A stretch of 64,000 nucleotides of DNA from DATAAP01 sp041690495 (GTDB taxonomy: Bacteria; Pseudomonadota; Alphaproteobacteria; CACIAM-22H2), in assembly GCA_041690495.1 (NCBI GenBank), contig JAWLHE010000006.1:1-64000 (forward strand), read 5' to 3'. The notes under the pieces were generated by a model. That model was not told where the DNA came from and made no database searches. It was given only the letters and a program-made list of their open reading frames with translations. Shown here piece after piece: positions 33,873 through 42,913 of this stretch. Position 1 is the first letter of the stretch; each line of letters starts with the position of its first letter. Made by a program: the position numbers and the translations under genes.

Positions 33873-35075
33873 TCACGCGCCTTGCCGGCCGACGATGGCG
33901 ACGCTGCAGACATTCTGGTGCGGAGCGCCGCCGAGGTTGTGAGTCAGCCCCAGCACCGGATCCTTGACCTGGCGTGGACCGGCGCGCCCCTGGAGCTGCA
34001 GATACATCTCGTACATCATCCGCAGTCCCGATGCGCCGATCGGGTGGCCGAAGCACTTGAGGCCGCCGTCGATCTGGCAGGGCAGTCCACCGGTGCTGTC
34101 ATAGAAGCCGTCGAGCACGTCCTTCACGCCGCCGCCCTCCGGCGACAGAAACAGATCCTCCATCGTCACCAGCTCGGTGACGGAGAAGCAGTCATGCACC
34201 TCGGCCAGGCTGATCTCCTCGCGCGGGTTGCGGATGCCGGCTTCCTCGTATGCCCGCTTGCTGGCAATGCGCGCCGTCATGAAATAGCTGCCATCCCACG
34301 AGTTGTGCGCCGCCTCGACCCCGTTCGATACGGATAGCTGCAGAGCCTTGACGGTGATCAGGTCCTTCTTGCCGAGGCCGCGCGCGATCTCGGGCGTTGT
34401 CACGATCGCGCAGGCGGCGCCGTCGCTGACGCCGCAGCAGTCGAAAAGGCCGAGCGGCTCGGCCACCATCGGCGCCTGAAGCACGGAGTCCATCGTGATG
34501 CGCTTCTGAAGATGCGCCTTCGGATTCCTGGCGCCATTGTCGTGGCTCTTGACCGAGATATGCGCCATTGCGCGCTTCAGGTCCTCCTGGGCCACGCCGT
34601 GCTTGGCGCGATAGGCGGCCGCGAGCTGCGCGAACGAGCCGGGAGCCGAGTAGTTTGCCCACCACATCGAGTTCAGCACGCCGCGGCTGCGCTGCGGGAG
34701 CCCGCCGTAACCGGTGTCCTTCAGTTTCTCGACGCCGAGCGCCAGGGCGATGTCGCAGGCACCCGCCGCGACCGCATAGACCGCACCGCGCAGGGCCTCG
34801 GATCCGCTGGCGCAGAAATTCTCGACCCGCGTAACGGGGATGTATGGCAGCCGCAGCGAGAAGGCGAGCGGAATGCCGCCCTTGCCGACGTGGATTTCCT
34901 CGATTGCCGTTGCCAGCCATGCGGCCTGGATCTGCTTACGATCGATGCCGGCGTCCTTGATGCATTCGTCGAACGCCTCGACCATCAGATCGTCGGCGTC
35001 GGCCTCCCACCGCTCGCCGAATTTCGAGCAGCCCATGCCAATGATCGCGACCTTGTCCTTAATGCCCGTTGCCAT
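33873..35075 (-). CDS. Thiolase-family protein (SCP2-like)
   Basis: 400 residues. Acyl-accepting cysteine C88 in VENFCASGSEALRG and the catalytic GHP in GGLKCFGHPIGASGL. The C-terminal block is THNLGGAPHQNVCSV, as in non-decarboxylating SCP2-type and archaeal thiolases rather than the standard CxG type. It cleaves or forms 3-oxoacyl-CoA. Three bases separate it from the HMGCS-like/DUF35 fusion upstream, an order echoing the archaeal thiolase-DUF35-HMGCS complex. Confidence 0.86.
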   Translation of the reverse strand: MATGIKDKVAIIGMGCSKFGERWEADADDLMVEAFDECIKDAGIDRKQIQAAWLATAIEEIHVGKGGIPLAFSLRLPYIPVTRVENFCASGSEALRGAVYAVAAGACDIALALGVEKLKDTGYGGLPQRSRGVLNSMWWANYSAPGSFAQLAAAYRAKHGVAQEDLKRAMAHISVKSHDNGARNPKAHLQKRITMDSVLQAPMVAEPLGLFDCCGVSDGAACAIVTTPEIARGLGKKDLITVKALQLSVSNGVEAAHNSWDGSYFMTARIASKRAYEEAGIRNPREEISLAEVHDCFSVTELVTMEDLFLSPEGGGVKDVLDGFYDSTGGLPCQIDGGLKCFGHPIGASGLRMMYEMYLQLQGRAGPRQVKDPVLGLTHNLGGAPHQNVCSVAIVGRQGA

Positions 35076-35078
35076 CGG

Positions 35079-36539
35079 TTAGGTCCTTCCATTTAGAGCC
35101 GGCGCCGCTTTCCAGAAGTAGCGACGGAAGCCGCGGATATCGTCGAAGTCCTTGATGCGAAACATCATGCGCATCGGCATGCCGACGCTCACCCGACCTT
35201 GGTCGACATCCGTGAAGTTGGCGAGAAACCGTCCGCCCTCCTCGAACTGGACCATGCCGTAATGCGCGGGCGGGTCCATCGTGTAGGTGAGATGGTCTGC
35301 CGACCAGGTCAGCACGCGGCACGGCGTCTCGGCGAAGAGCTCGTCCTCCTGGGAGCGGAACGCACCGCAATTCGGATTGACGCAGACATTGGTCTTCGGA
35401 AACTGGCGCGTCCCGCAGATCGTGCAGCGGCCGCCGACAAGGCCCAGCAGCATCTGCCGGCGCCGATAGAGCTGCGTCAGGGCGGTCTGGTTGTCGAGTT
35501 CGGCCCGCATGCCCTTTTCACGCGTTACCAGATTGTTGAATGCAAGGAACTTGGCGTAATTCGTCTCCTCCTTGCGCCGGGCGAGATATCCCTTGGTCCC
35601 GAGACGGGGCGACAGTGCCGGCAAGGCATCGGTCGCCTCGAACACCAGCGCATCGCTGCCCTGACCGAAACTCGCGACGAGAATCCTGTCGCCCGGCTTC
35701 GCGTCCTGCAGCGCGTCGACGAGCATGATCAGGGCGTGCGCCGTCCCGGCCTCGCCGCATGACATGTGCAGATTGTCGCGAATGCTGCTCTCGGGGATGC
35801 CGACGCGCTTCGCAACCGACTGCACGACGCGGCTCAACGTGCACGGCATGATGAAATGGCTGATTTCGCTTGCCGCGACTCCCGAAGCGGTAAGCGCCCC
35901 CGCGATCGCCTTGGGCACGATCTTCATGTAGCCTTCGTCGCGAATCCAGCGCTCTTCCCAATTGTAGTCGTATTCCCGGTTCTGGCCGCGATAGTGGTCG
36001 ACGAAGTCCACCGCAACCGAATGTGCGCCCTTGAAGGCGGCGACGACGTTCCGGGTACCGAGCAGCAACGCTGCGCTGCCGTCGCCGAAGGTCAGTTCCT
36101 GAAGGCCGCCGGCCTTGGTGCGGCGGTTGTCCGCCGCGACGAACAGCACCGGGCCGCGGCCGTTCGGCGCCAGCGTGCGCAGCGCTGCAAGCAGGCCCGA
36201 CGTCGCTGCCCTTTGCGACGACGTCACATCCAGCGTCTCGACGTCTTCGCCCAGGTTGAGCGCCTGGGCCACGATTCCGGCATTGAGGCGGTCCTCGAAC
36301 GGCAGCGACGTCGATGCGAGATTGACCGAAGCGACGGCGCTTCGATCATGGTCGGCGAGGCAGTCTCGCGCGGCCTCGACCGCCATCGTCACGCTGTCCT
36401 CGTCCCAGTTGCAGATCGCCCGCTCGCCCTTCCCTTGCGAACGCAGTCCGGGCGAAGCCCAGGCGTTCGCGTCGACAATGCTTTTACGGCTCAAACGCAG
36501 GCGCGGAACGTAAGCCCCGAACGCGGTAATGCCGATCAT
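35079..36539 (-). CDS. HMG-CoA-synthase-like protein fused to DUF35 zinc-ribbon/OB-fold
   Basis: 486 residues in two parts. Residues 1 to about 345 are a KAS III/HMG-CoA-synthase fold (MIGITAFGAYVPRLRLSRK, ELTFGDGSAALLLG). Residues about 365-486 are DUF35: a zinc ribbon with four cysteines (GGRCTICGTRQFPKT, then CVNPNCGAF) and an OB-fold. At the normal acyl-cysteine site the sequence is VTSSQRAATSG, so Gln109 seems to replace the cysteine. DUF35 domains bridge thiolases and CoA-binding partners. A scaffold or decarboxylase-like role is more likely than HMG-CoA synthesis. Confidence 0.8.
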   Translation of the reverse strand: MIGITAFGAYVPRLRLSRKSIVDANAWASPGLRSQGKGERAICNWDEDSVTMAVEAARDCLADHDRSAVASVNLASTSLPFEDRLNAGIVAQALNLGEDVETLDVTSSQRAATSGLLAALRTLAPNGRGPVLFVAADNRRTKAGGLQELTFGDGSAALLLGTRNVVAAFKGAHSVAVDFVDHYRGQNREYDYNWEERWIRDEGYMKIVPKAIAGALTASGVAASEISHFIMPCTLSRVVQSVAKRVGIPESSIRDNLHMSCGEAGTAHALIMLVDALQDAKPGDRILVASFGQGSDALVFEATDALPALSPRLGTKGYLARRKEETNYAKFLAFNNLVTREKGMRAELDNQTALTQLYRRRQMLLGLVGGRCTICGTRQFPKTNVCVNPNCGAFRSQEDELFAETPCRVLTWSADHLTYTMDPPAHYGMVQFEEGGRFLANFTDVDQGRVSVGMPMRMMFRIKDFDDIRGFRRYFWKAAPALNGRT

Positions 36540-36609
36540 GCGAAAACTCCTCGTTGGCCGGGCGTGCAGATAGTTCCGCGAATCAATTTCAGGGTCAATG
36601 AATCAGAAC

Positions 36610-37500
36610 TCATGGATACAATTTTTCCTCCTGCACCGCGGGCAGACCCAGCCGATCGAGAATCAGCCTGTTCGCTGCCTCGTGGGCTTCGTAGATGACC
36701 CAGTGCCCGGCGCCGGCAAGGACCTGCGTACCGACCAGCGGATACAGTGTGCGGATCTGCTCGGCACAGGTCGCGGCGTCCGGGCGCAAATAGGGATCCC
36801 GTTCGCCCCAGATGATCGTGGTCCGCCCCTTGACATTCCGCAGCGCCTGCAGCGCCGCGTCCGACGTCGAAATCGGCAGCCCCTTCAAACGCCGCTTCTG
36901 TCGAACCAGCCGGTCCTGAATTGCCACGGCATCGTCATCGATCTTTTCCGGATCCGCGATCATGGAGATCGCCAGATTCGCACGGACGGTCGCAAGGCGC
37001 TCCTGCTCGCCGGCATCCGGCTGCCAGCGCAGCAGTTTTTGGGTGACCTCCTGCCAGAATGCACCGAGCGCGGATGGCGAGAAGAGCAGGAGCTGATCGA
37101 CACGCCGCTCCAGCCGCGCGGCAAGCGCGGCGGCGATCGCTCCGCCGAGCGAAAACCCCGCAAGCGACAGCGGCGCGCTGTCTCCGAGAATGCGGCGAAT
37201 GCCCTCGTGCAGCACCTCGGCGATCGCCGCCGCGGTGTGCGGTTGCGGCGCCTCGTCCGAATCCCCCAGCCCCGGAAGATCGCCTGCGATCACCTGCACG
37301 CGGCCCGAAAGGAATTCGATATTGCGTACCCAGTGCTGCCAAGATCCGAAGCCGCCATGGAGCAGGACGAGCGGCGGCCCCTCGCCCCATATGCGCCAGC
37401 GCATCGTTCCATCGCCGCACGGCGTCGTGACATGCCGGGCGCGGCCATCGAGATGATGCACGCACGCCGGCGCGCCGGCACCCGGGTCATTCGCCGGCAT
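36610..37500 (-). CDS. Alpha/beta hydrolase (copy 2)
   Basis: 296 residues from the ATG at 37500, overlapping the rhodanese end by 14 nt. Motifs: PPLVLLHGGFGSWQHWVRNI, DLPGLGDSD, nucleophile elbow AGFSLGGAIAA, and GAGHWVIYEAHEAA with the catalytic histidine. It is clearly paralogous to the hydrolase at 20409-21347, sharing the same insert and C-terminal pattern. It sits in the minus-strand catabolic operon between the rhodanese and the HMGCS-like gene. Confidence 0.83.
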   Translation of the reverse strand: MPANDPGAGAPACVHHLDGRARHVTTPCGDGTMRWRIWGEGPPLVLLHGGFGSWQHWVRNIEFLSGRVQVIAGDLPGLGDSDEAPQPHTAAAIAEVLHEGIRRILGDSAPLSLAGFSLGGAIAAALAARLERRVDQLLLFSPSALGAFWQEVTQKLLRWQPDAGEQERLATVRANLAISMIADPEKIDDDAVAIQDRLVRQKRRLKGLPISTSDAALQALRNVKGRTTIIWGERDPYLRPDAATCAEQIRTLYPLVGTQVLAGAGHWVIYEAHEAANRLILDRLGLPAVQEEKLYP

Positions 37501-39112
37501 CGCCCTGACGATGCGCGTGCGCTTCGCCCTCGTACTTGTGGCCGAGCCTCGTCTCCCACTCGAGATAGCGGAGCATCGAGTCCCGGCCCTTGGCATAGGG
37601 GGGCTCAACGACGTCACCCGGATCGCCGAGATCATCGGGCAGACCGGACGCGACCGACCCGCCGCAGTTTCTCCAATCCGCGATCGAGCCGTCGAGCACG
37701 AGCACGCGGCGGTACCCCATGCGCACGAGCGAGGCCCCGGCCAGCACCGCCTGCGCCGGATCTTCCGCCGTCACGACGACGAGATCGAGCGGTTCGGCGA
37801 TCGCGCCGATCCGAAACTCGAGCCAGCCGCGCGGCACCCAGCGCGCCGCCGGAATATGTGCCTTCGCGTACTGGCGGCTGGTGCCGACGTCGATCACGAG
37901 GCACGCGCCGGCGTTGGCCAGCGCGCCGATGAGCTCGGGCGGCTTCATCATGCGGACAGCTGCCCGCGCGGCGGCAAGCCCGCCGGGATCGGCGCGGCCG
38001 CGGCCGGTCCGCACCGGCATGCCGGCCTCCTGCCAGGCGGGCATGCCGCCGGCGAGTACAGATACATGGGGGAAGCCCATGCGGCGGTACCAGTACGCCG
38101 TCAGGTAGGCGCGTGCGTCGCCGTCGTCGATGAAGGCGATCGCAGCGCCGGGAACCGCGGCGAAGTCATCCGCGCGTTGGACGGCCTGGCCGCCGGGAAG
38201 CGCAATCGCACCCGGCACATGGCCGTTTACGTAACTTTCGAGCGGCCGAACGTCGAAAACATAGGCATTGCGCCGGGCACGGTTGTTCAGCCGCGAGTCG
38301 ATCTCGCCTGGATCGACCTCCGCCACACCGGCGTCCCGCGCGAGAGTCCGCGCGGCCTCGCGCGCGGCGGCGACGCTCTTGCTGCTCGCCGGCGGCAGGC
38401 GACGCACGGCGCCGCGTTCGAGCTCGTATCCGGCAAGCCGCCATCCCATCGTGCCGTTCTCGAGCGCGACCGCGGTGTCGACGCCGAGCATGTGCAGAGT
38501 GCTCGTGCCGATGATGCTGCGCGTCCGGCCGGCGCAATTGACGACCACCGTATCGAAGTTCTGGCGCAGATCCGCAGCGTGAAGGGCCAGCTCGAAGCTG
38601 GGTGCGCTATGCCCCTGGGGGATACAGCCGCTGCGGTGCTCGTCGGGGGTGCGGACGTCGCAAATCACGATGCGTTCTCCGCGATCGACGCGCTCCTTCA
38701 ACGTCTGCGCGGCAATATAGGGAATTCGGCTGGAGACCAGCACCCTCTCCCCGAAATCCTTGCATGGAACGTTCGAGCCTTCCGCCGTTCCGCCACCTGC
38801 GCCGCGCCAGGCCGGCAGGCCGCCGTCGAGCCAGTCGACGCGTTCGTATCCGAGCGCATTGAGCGTCTCGGCCGCGAGATGCGCGCGCCCGTCATCCGCA
38901 TCGTAGATGACGATGCGCGTGTCCGGCGCGGGGACGAGGTCACGAATGCGGAATTCGATCTGACGGCGCGGCAGGAAAGTCGCGCCCGGAATCTGGCCCG
39001 CGTCCGCCTCGCCCGCCTCGCGGATATCGAACAGCGCCCAGTTCCGCCGCGGCCATGCGCCCTGCGGGTCCGCAAGCTGAGCCTTCAGGCGATCGACCGA
39101 GATTGCCGGCAT
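37487..39112 (-). CDS. Four-domain rhodanese (sulfurtransferase)
   Basis: 541 residues forming four tandem rhodanese domains (about 1-105, 120-240, 270-375, 390-500). Only the second has a catalytic cysteine, C193 in VVVNCAGRTRS. The equivalent loops of domains 1, 3 and 4 read IYDADDGRA, FIDDGDARA and VTAEDPAQA, without cysteine. Rhodaneses move sulfane sulfur. Its presence inside an acyl-CoA operon, overlapping a hydrolase, suggests a sulfur-related step or redox function in the pathway, which cannot be resolved here. Confidence 0.87.
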   Translation of the reverse strand: MPAISVDRLKAQLADPQGAWPRRNWALFDIREAGEADAGQIPGATFLPRRQIEFRIRDLVPAPDTRIVIYDADDGRAHLAAETLNALGYERVDWLDGGLPAWRGAGGGTAEGSNVPCKDFGERVLVSSRIPYIAAQTLKERVDRGERIVICDVRTPDEHRSGCIPQGHSAPSFELALHAADLRQNFDTVVVNCAGRTRSIIGTSTLHMLGVDTAVALENGTMGWRLAGYELERGAVRRLPPASSKSVAAAREAARTLARDAGVAEVDPGEIDSRLNNRARRNAYVFDVRPLESYVNGHVPGAIALPGGQAVQRADDFAAVPGAAIAFIDDGDARAYLTAYWYRRMGFPHVSVLAGGMPAWQEAGMPVRTGRGRADPGGLAAARAAVRMMKPPELIGALANAGACLVIDVGTSRQYAKAHIPAARWVPRGWLEFRIGAIAEPLDLVVVTAEDPAQAVLAGASLVRMGYRRVLVLDGSIADWRNCGGSVASGLPDDLGDPGDVVEPPYAKGRDSMLRYLEWETRLGHKYEGEAHAHRQGDAGE

Positions 39113-39139
39113 GTTAGCTTAGCTCCCGTTGCGCACGGT

Positions 39140-39592
39140 TCAGGACGGTTCCTTGCGCTCGCGGTAGACGGTCGTCCTGCGATGCGTGAACACCACCTGT
39201 CCGCGCGCGTCGCTGCCGCGTACCTCCTGCACGAGCAGCTCCATCTTGCCTGACCGCCCGGCCTTGTCCGCCACTTCGACGAAATGAATGCGGCATTCGA
39301 GGCGGTCGCCGGCGACGATCGGACGCGAGTAATGGAATGACTGCTCGCCGGCAAGAATCCGCCGCCGGTCGAGATTGCGCGTCCACACCGGCTCCTCTGC
39401 CGGACGGAACGTCACCGGGAAGGTCGGCGGGGCGATGATGCCGTCGTAGCCGGCTTCCCGTGCGGCCTTCTCATCCCTGTAGACCGGGTTGGGATCGCCG
39501 ACCGCCTCGGCGAAACGCGCTATCGCGCCCTTCTCGACCTCGACGACGAACGGCTCGCTGGCGGCGCCGATCAGGGACCGATCAATCTCCAT
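39140..39592 (-). CDS. MaoC N-terminal-type (FAS1-like) dehydratase subunit
   Basis: 150 residues of hot-dog fold matching the N-terminal-type MaoC subunit: EPFVVEVEKGAIARFAEAVG, DPNPVYRDEKAAREAGYDGI, then IAPPTFPVTF and AGEQSFHYSRPIVAGDRL. Such subunits usually pair with a second hot-dog chain carrying the catalytic Asp/His. The only other MaoC in view is at 21361-21768. The gene lies between the acyl-CoA dehydrogenase and rhodanese genes. Confidence 0.83.
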   Translation of the reverse strand: MEIDRSLIGAASEPFVVEVEKGAIARFAEAVGDPNPVYRDEKAAREAGYDGIIAPPTFPVTFRPAEEPVWTRNLDRRRILAGEQSFHYSRPIVAGDRLECRIHFVEVADKAGRSGKMELLVQEVRGSDARGQVVFTHRRTTVYRERKEPS

Positions 39593-39634
39593 CGCAATAC
39601 CGCTCCCTACGCACGGAAAAACCTCGGCCCATTC

Positions 39635-40792
39635 TCAATCCGCCTTCTTCCACTGACTGATCTTCCGATCGAGGATCGCGGCCGCGATCATATTCTTGTG
39701 GATCTGGATCGTGCCGCCATAGATCGAGCCGCCGCGAACCTCGCCATAGCGGTGCACGAGCGGATACTCCTTGGTGTAGCCGTTCGCGCCAAGGATCTGG
39801 ATCGCGTCATCGCAGATCTCCTTCGCGGCCTGTGCCGTGAAGACCTTGGCCATTGAGGTCTCCAGCGGCACCGGCAGGCCCTTTTCTCCGGCATTGGCAG
39901 CCGCGCGATAGGTCATGAGCTGCGCGGCTTCCAGCTTCACCTTCATCTCCGCGAGCATCCACTGGATGCCCTGGAACTCGCAGATCTCCCGGTTGAACTG
40001 CCGGCGCGTCTTCGAATATTCGAGCGCCAGCTCGTATGCCGCCTGCGCGGAGCCGAGCATGCGCGCGACGCTTCCCAGGCGCTCGGCGTTGTAGACACTG
40101 ATGAGCTTGCCGAATGCATTGCCCTCGGCAAGGACGTTCTCGCGCGGGACGCGGCAGTCGTCGAAATAGAGTTCGAAGAGCAGCTCGTCGGCCATGTTGA
40201 GCGTGCCCTTGCTATGCTTGAAGCCCGGCGTGTCGTGCGGGACGATCACCGCGCCGATGTCGCGCGCAGATCCCGTCTTGCCGAACCGGCAGTAGACCAC
40301 GGTAAAGTGGTTATGATCGACGAAACTGACGAACTGCTTTTGCCCGTTGATGACGACGCTGTCGCCGTCGATCCGGGCCGTCGTTCGCATCGCGGTGGCG
40401 GCCGATCCCGCCTCGGGCTCGGTGATGCCGATGCTGATGCCGATCTCGCCCTTGCACACGCGGCTCACATAGGAGCGGCGCATGGCCTCTGTCCCGAGCT
40501 CACGAATCGCCCCGACAGCCCCGGTCGACGTGCGGTGCGCCAGCGCACCGAGGGTCGAAGAGCAGGACTGAAGCGTCTGGATCATCAGCAACGTGTCGAG
40601 CAGCGGCAGCCCGGCGCCGCCATATTCCTCGGGCATGTTCAGGCCGAGCAGCCCGTATCCGGCCATAGCATGGCGCAGTTCCTGTATTCCGGACGCGCTC
40701 GTGTCCGCTGCCATCGCCTTGAGCTTGCGCTCGTAGACCTCCCGCGCCGTCGCGACGAGTTCCTGCTGCCGATCCGTTAGGCGGAAATCCAT
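39635..40792 (-). CDS. Acyl-CoA dehydrogenase (isovaleryl/long-chain type)
   Basis: 385 residues, standard length. FAD and substrate segments: CKGEIGISIGITEPEAGSAA, DGDSVVINGQKQFVS and the C-terminal AIQILGANGYTKEYP. At the MCAD catalytic position it reads IYGGTIQIHKN, so the base is not there; a glutamate in NAERLGSVARMLG matches the alternative base of isovaleryl- and long-chain enzymes. That hints at a branched substrate. First gene of the long minus-strand operon ending at 32950. Confidence 0.88.
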   Translation of the reverse strand: MDFRLTDRQQELVATAREVYERKLKAMAADTSASGIQELRHAMAGYGLLGLNMPEEYGGAGLPLLDTLLMIQTLQSCSSTLGALAHRTSTGAVGAIRELGTEAMRRSYVSRVCKGEIGISIGITEPEAGSAATAMRTTARIDGDSVVINGQKQFVSFVDHNHFTVVYCRFGKTGSARDIGAVIVPHDTPGFKHSKGTLNMADELLFELYFDDCRVPRENVLAEGNAFGKLISVYNAERLGSVARMLGSAQAAYELALEYSKTRRQFNREICEFQGIQWMLAEMKVKLEAAQLMTYRAAANAGEKGLPVPLETSMAKVFTAQAAKEICDDAIQILGANGYTKEYPLVHRYGEVRGGSIYGGTIQIHKNMIAAAILDRKISQWKKAD

Positions 40793-40983
40793 TGCTCTGA
40801 CCTGTCCTGAAAACGTTGCTGCGATCCTGGCACCGGGCGCTGGCTATTTCTCTCCGCGCCTGCCCATCCCCCAAGACGCGGTCGGGTTTCAGCGCGGATC
40901 GATTCAATTCGCTCACATTGTTACTTGCTCAAAGGTATCAATCAAGCCAAACTTGGCTCGTCCCCCCTGCGCCGATAGAATCC

Positions 40984-42153
40984 GTGCCCAAAGAAGCTTC
41001 CGGACCGCTCAACGACGTTCGCGTGATCGAGATGGCGGGCCTTGGCCCGGGGCCATTCTGCGCGATGATGCTCGCGGACATGGGGGCGGACGTGCTGCGG
41101 ATCGATCGCCCGCCCCGCGAGCCGGCCCGACGCGATCCGCGAACCGATCTCCTGAACAGGGGCCGCCGGTCGGTCGCAGTCGATCTCAAGCACCCGCAGG
41201 GCGCCGCAGCAGTGCTGCGTCTCGTGGAACGGGCCGATGTGCTCATCGAGGGGTTTCGTCCCGGGACCATGGAGCGCCTCGGCCTCGGCCCGGACACCTG
41301 CCTCGCCCGCAACGCCCGGCTCATCTACGGGCGAATGACCGGATGGGGGCAGAGCGGTCCGCTGGCCCATGCCGCAGGGCATGACATCAACTACATAGCG
41401 CTCTCGGGCGCCTTGCATGCGATCGGACCATCGGATGGCCCTCCGGTCCCACCGCTCAACCTGGTCGGCGATTTCGGCGGGGGCGGCATGTATCTCGCGT
41501 TTGGGATCGTCTGCGCGCTTCTGGAAGCAAGGCGGTCCGGCCGCGGGCAGGTCATCGATGCCGCGATGACCGATGGTGCCGCGTCGCTCCTCACCATGAT
41601 CTTCGGCCTGCGTGCGGCCGGCCTGTGGAGTGATGCGCGCGGCACCAACATGCTCGATGGCGGCGCGCCCTTCTACGGAACCTACGAAACGGCGGACCGC
41701 CGCTATGTGGCGATCGGACCGATCGAACCGAAATTCTATCGCGAGCTTCTCGGGCGGCTCGGGCAGGCCGCGGAGGATCTGCCGCCGCGGGAAGAGCGCA
41801 CCGCCTGGCCCGCGCTCCACGAGAAGTTCGCGGCTCTGTTCCGGACCCGGACCCGGGAAGAGTGGTCCCGCGTGCTCGAAGGCACGGATGCCTGCTTCGC
41901 GCCCGTTCTCGCACCCGGCGAGGCGCCGCTTCATCCTCACAACAAGCACCGCCAGACCTTCATCGACATCGACGGGGTGGTTCAACCGGCGCCCGCCCCT
42001 CGCTTCAGCCGCACGCCCGGCGCCGTTCAACGTCCGCCGCCCCGTCCCGGCGAGCACGGCACCGACGCCCTGCGCGAATGGGGCTTCGCACCGGAGGACA
42101 TCGCCGCGCTGACGGCGGCAGGCGCCATTTCCACCACGTCAATCGAAGAGTGA
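40984..42153 (+). CDS. CaiB/BaiF-type CoA enzyme, alpha-methylacyl-CoA racemase-like
   Basis: 389 residues from a GTG at 40984; the longer open frame upstream is not family-like. Class III CoA-transferase fold with VIEMAGLGPGPFCAMMLADM, the DLKHPQG segment and GQSGPLAHAAGHDINYIALS, a signature of alpha-methylacyl-CoA racemases, which epimerise 2-methyl-branched acyl-CoAs. It overlaps the flavin reductase gene region at its end and is divergent from the acyl-CoA dehydrogenase. Confidence 0.84.
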   Translation: MPKEASGPLNDVRVIEMAGLGPGPFCAMMLADMGADVLRIDRPPREPARRDPRTDLLNRGRRSVAVDLKHPQGAAAVLRLVERADVLIEGFRPGTMERLGLGPDTCLARNARLIYGRMTGWGQSGPLAHAAGHDINYIALSGALHAIGPSDGPPVPPLNLVGDFGGGGMYLAFGIVCALLEARRSGRGQVIDAAMTDGAASLLTMIFGLRAAGLWSDARGTNMLDGGAPFYGTYETADRRYVAIGPIEPKFYRELLGRLGQAAEDLPPREERTAWPALHEKFAALFRTRTREEWSRVLEGTDACFAPVLAPGEAPLHPHNKHRQTFIDIDGVVQPAPAPRFSRTPGAVQRPPPRPGEHGTDALREWGFAPEDIAALTAAGAISTTSIEE

Positions 42154-42155
42154 AG

Positions 42156-42650
42156 ATGAGCATCGTCGACGCAGAACAGTTCAAATCGGGCATGCGGCAC
42201 CTCGCCGCCGGCGTGACCATGGTGACAACCAGCGACAACGGCAGGCCGTACGGCATGGTCGCAACGGCGGTCTGCTCGGTATGCGCGGACCCGCCGACCC
42301 TGCTCGTCTGCATCAACCGCAGCACCAGTTCCCACGATGCGATTGCACGGAGCGGGCTGTTCTGCGTGAACGTCGTCGACCGGGACCAGGCCGGGCTGGT
42401 CCCGCGCTTCCTCGCGACCCGGCCGGAGCGGCGCTTCGAGATCTGCAGCTGGACGACGTTGAAGACGGGCGCCCCCGTTCTCGAGAGCGGACTGGTGAAT
42501 TTCGACTGCGAGGTCGATAAGAGCGCGACGGCCGGCACGCACACCGTCTTCTTCGGACGCGTGGTGGCGGCGCGGGTCGCGCCGGGCCGCTCGCCCCTGC
42601 TGTACTACAACGGTGACTACGCGAGCCTGTCGCCGCTGCCGTCTTCGTAG
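42156..42650 (+). CDS. Flavin reductase (HpaC/HsaB-like)
   Basis: 164 residues from the ATG at 42156; a GTG six bases upstream overlaps the CaiB stop. FMN-binding split-barrel pattern: MRHLAAGVTMVTTSDNGRPY, GMVATAVCSVCADPPTLLVC, INRSTSSHDAI, then a late GTHTVFFGRV and LLYYNGDYASL. Supplies reduced flavin to two-component monooxygenases. The flavoprotein at 21792-23015 is a candidate partner. Confidence 0.87.
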   Translation: MSIVDAEQFKSGMRHLAAGVTMVTTSDNGRPYGMVATAVCSVCADPPTLLVCINRSTSSHDAIARSGLFCVNVVDRDQAGLVPRFLATRPERRFEICSWTTLKTGAPVLESGLVNFDCEVDKSATAGTHTVFFGRVVAARVAPGRSPLLYYNGDYASLSPLPSS

Positions 42651-42671
42651 GAGAACCCGCGCGACTGTCGG

Positions 42672-42893
42672 TCAGGTCTCGACAACGGCGACCGCCTGCC
42701 CCTGTGCGACCGGCTGTTCTTCGGTCACGAGAATTTCGCCGACGGTTCCGCTGACCGGCGACGACACCGCGATCTCCATTTTCATCGATTCGATGATGAC
42801 GAGAGTGTCGCCCTCCGAAACCCGGCTGCCGGGCGCAGCTTCGATTTTCCAGATGATGCCGTTGACCTCAGACTTGATCTCCAGACGCGCCAT
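42672..42893 (-). CDS. Biotin carboxyl carrier-type domain protein
   Basis: 73 residues from the ATG at 42893, all of it one biotinyl/lipoyl barrel. The biotinylation site is VIIESMKMEIAV (lysine between two methionines). It follows the biotin carboxylase gene by 20 nt. It would carry carboxybiotin between the carboxylase subunit and the carboxyltransferase at 44568-46106. A separate single-domain carrier is unusual for propionyl/methylcrotonyl-type carboxylases, which fuse it to the carboxylase. Confidence 0.88.
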   Translation of the reverse strand: MARLEIKSEVNGIIWKIEAAPGSRVSEGDTLVIIESMKMEIAVSSPVSGTVGEILVTEEQPVAQGQAVAVVET

Positions 42894-42913
42894 GCTTCTC
42901 AATCCTGGTCCTT

